15,361 nt of DNA from Vicinamibacteria bacterium (GTDB lineage: Bacteria; Acidobacteriota; Vicinamibacteria; Vicinamibacterales; 2-12-FULL-66-21): NCBI GenBank assembly GCA_025937075.1, contig JAICSD010000048.1, positions 1 to 15,361 of the forward strand, in the 5' to 3' direction. The position numbers and the translations under genes are program-made. The notes under the pieces were generated by a model. That model worked only from the letters and a program-made list of their open reading frames with translations. It was not told where the DNA came from and did no database searches. Shown here in pieces: positions 15,074 through 15,361 of this stretch. Within the stretch, counting starts at the first letter, position 1. Each line of letters opens with the position of its first letter.

Positions 15074-15089
15074 GGGGTTCGGGAACCCC
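15074..15089. terminator. Short hairpin after the PBP gene
   Basis: ggggttc (15074-15080) pairs with gaacccc (15083-15089), a perfect 7-bp stem if the loop is 2 bases, or 6 bp with a 4-base loop. It begins 16 bases after the PBP stop. No T-run follows, so intrinsic termination is uncertain. Two gcgaagc copies follow immediately, and the same heptamer occurs in the hairpin cluster upstream of the PBP gene. Confidence 0.3.
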
Positions 15090-15110
15090 GCGAAGCGCGA
15101 AGCGCCCGAG

Positions 15111-15119
15111 TGTTACACT
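15111..15119 (+). promoter_or_regulatory. Extended -10 promoter for the lipoprotein gene
   Basis: tgttacact fits TGnTAnnnT. Transcription from about 15126 would leave a leader of about 20 bases holding GAGG (15137-15140), six bases before the GTG at 15147. This suggests that the lipoprotein gene can be transcribed separately from the PBP gene. Confidence 0.4.
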
Positions 15120-15146
15120 AAAATCCCACGCTATCCGAGGTCATTC

Positions 15147-15361
15147 GTGAAACTGAAAGCGCTGAGTTTTGTATTGCTTGCGGGCACTGTCGCCGTTGCC
15201 GGCTGCCGGAAGGCTCCCGCGGCTCAATCCGCGACCAAGGCACCCCAACCCGCTGCCCAGGCAGCCTCCACCCCGGCTGCCGAGGCGCAGACGCCCGTCA
15301 AACCCGTGCCGCAGCCGCTGCCGGACGTGGTCGCGCGCGTGAACGGCGAGGACGTGAAGAA
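15147..15361 (+). CDS. Lipoprotein, probable SurA/PrsA-type peptidyl-prolyl isomerase, N-terminal part (cut by window edge)
   Basis: The GTG start is six bases after GAGG (15137-15140). The 71 complete codons encode a lipoprotein signal MKLKALSFVLLAGTVAVAGC with lipobox VAGC and lipidated Cys20. An Ala/Pro/Gln-rich tether (about 21-58) follows, then LPDVVARVNGEDVKK. A DVVARVNGEDV stretch directly after an export signal is typical of the N-terminal chaperone region of SurA- and PrsA-like parvulin isomerases, which help outer-membrane or secreted proteins fold. The isomerase domain lies beyond the window, so this call rests on one short motif; a lipoprotein of another kind is possible. The gene is in the same orientation as the PBP gene and 88 bases after it, in keeping with an envelope-assembly neighbourhood. 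Confidence 0.65.
   Translation, partial: MKLKALSFVLLAGTVAVAGCRKAPAAQSATKAPQPAAQAASTPAAEAQTPVKPVPQPLPDVVARVNGEDVK

Overview
The window looks like an ordinary chromosomal stretch from a high-GC, Gram-negative member of the Acidobacteriota, most like Vicinamibacteria. This assignment is inferred from gene content: an Oar-like TonB-dependent receptor with an N-terminal carboxypeptidase-regulatory-like domain, bacillithiol enzyme BshC, a kinase-like protein with PEGA domains, and short GC-rich or purine/pyrimidine repeats inside and between genes. No rRNA, tRNA, CRISPR array, transposase, integrase or phage gene was recognised.

Layout. (1) 1-3440, minus strand: a kinase-like membrane protein, carA and carB (cut by the window edge) form a compact operon in which each stop overlaps the next start. 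The kinase domain has lost the HRD and DFG aspartates, so it is read as a pseudokinase. It is translationally coupled to the carbamoyl-phosphate synthase that feeds pyrimidine and arginine synthesis. (2) 3608-5332, plus strand: bshC, the last step of bacillithiol synthesis, divergent from the pseudokinase. (3) 5351-12555, minus strand: a TonB-dependent receptor, then an exported multidomain PIG-L deacetylase, then a divergent argininosuccinate-lyase family enzyme. The last two overlap by four bases (ATGA). A 125-bp inverted-repeat element separates the receptor from the deacetylase. (4) 12692-15361, plus strand: a class A penicillin-binding protein of the PBP1b type, followed by the start of a lipoprotein that resembles a SurA/PrsA-type peptidyl-prolyl isomerase. 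Both belong to envelope biogenesis.

The genes fall into carbamoyl-phosphate/arginine metabolism, thiol redox chemistry, and envelope transport and assembly. No complete new defence or mobile system is visible. The points most worth a second look are the degraded catalytic residues and probable CTG start of the PEGA pseudokinase and its coupling to carAB, a palindromic repeat family inside its coding sequence, the strand-asymmetric hairpin after the receptor gene, a likely leaderless start for the deacetylase, and the unusual active-site signature of the ArgH-like lyase. Several starts are probably not the longest-frame ones. The preferred starts are TTG at 12555 for the receptor and ATG at 9429 for the deacetylase. 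The bshC, pseudokinase and PBP starts remain uncertain.
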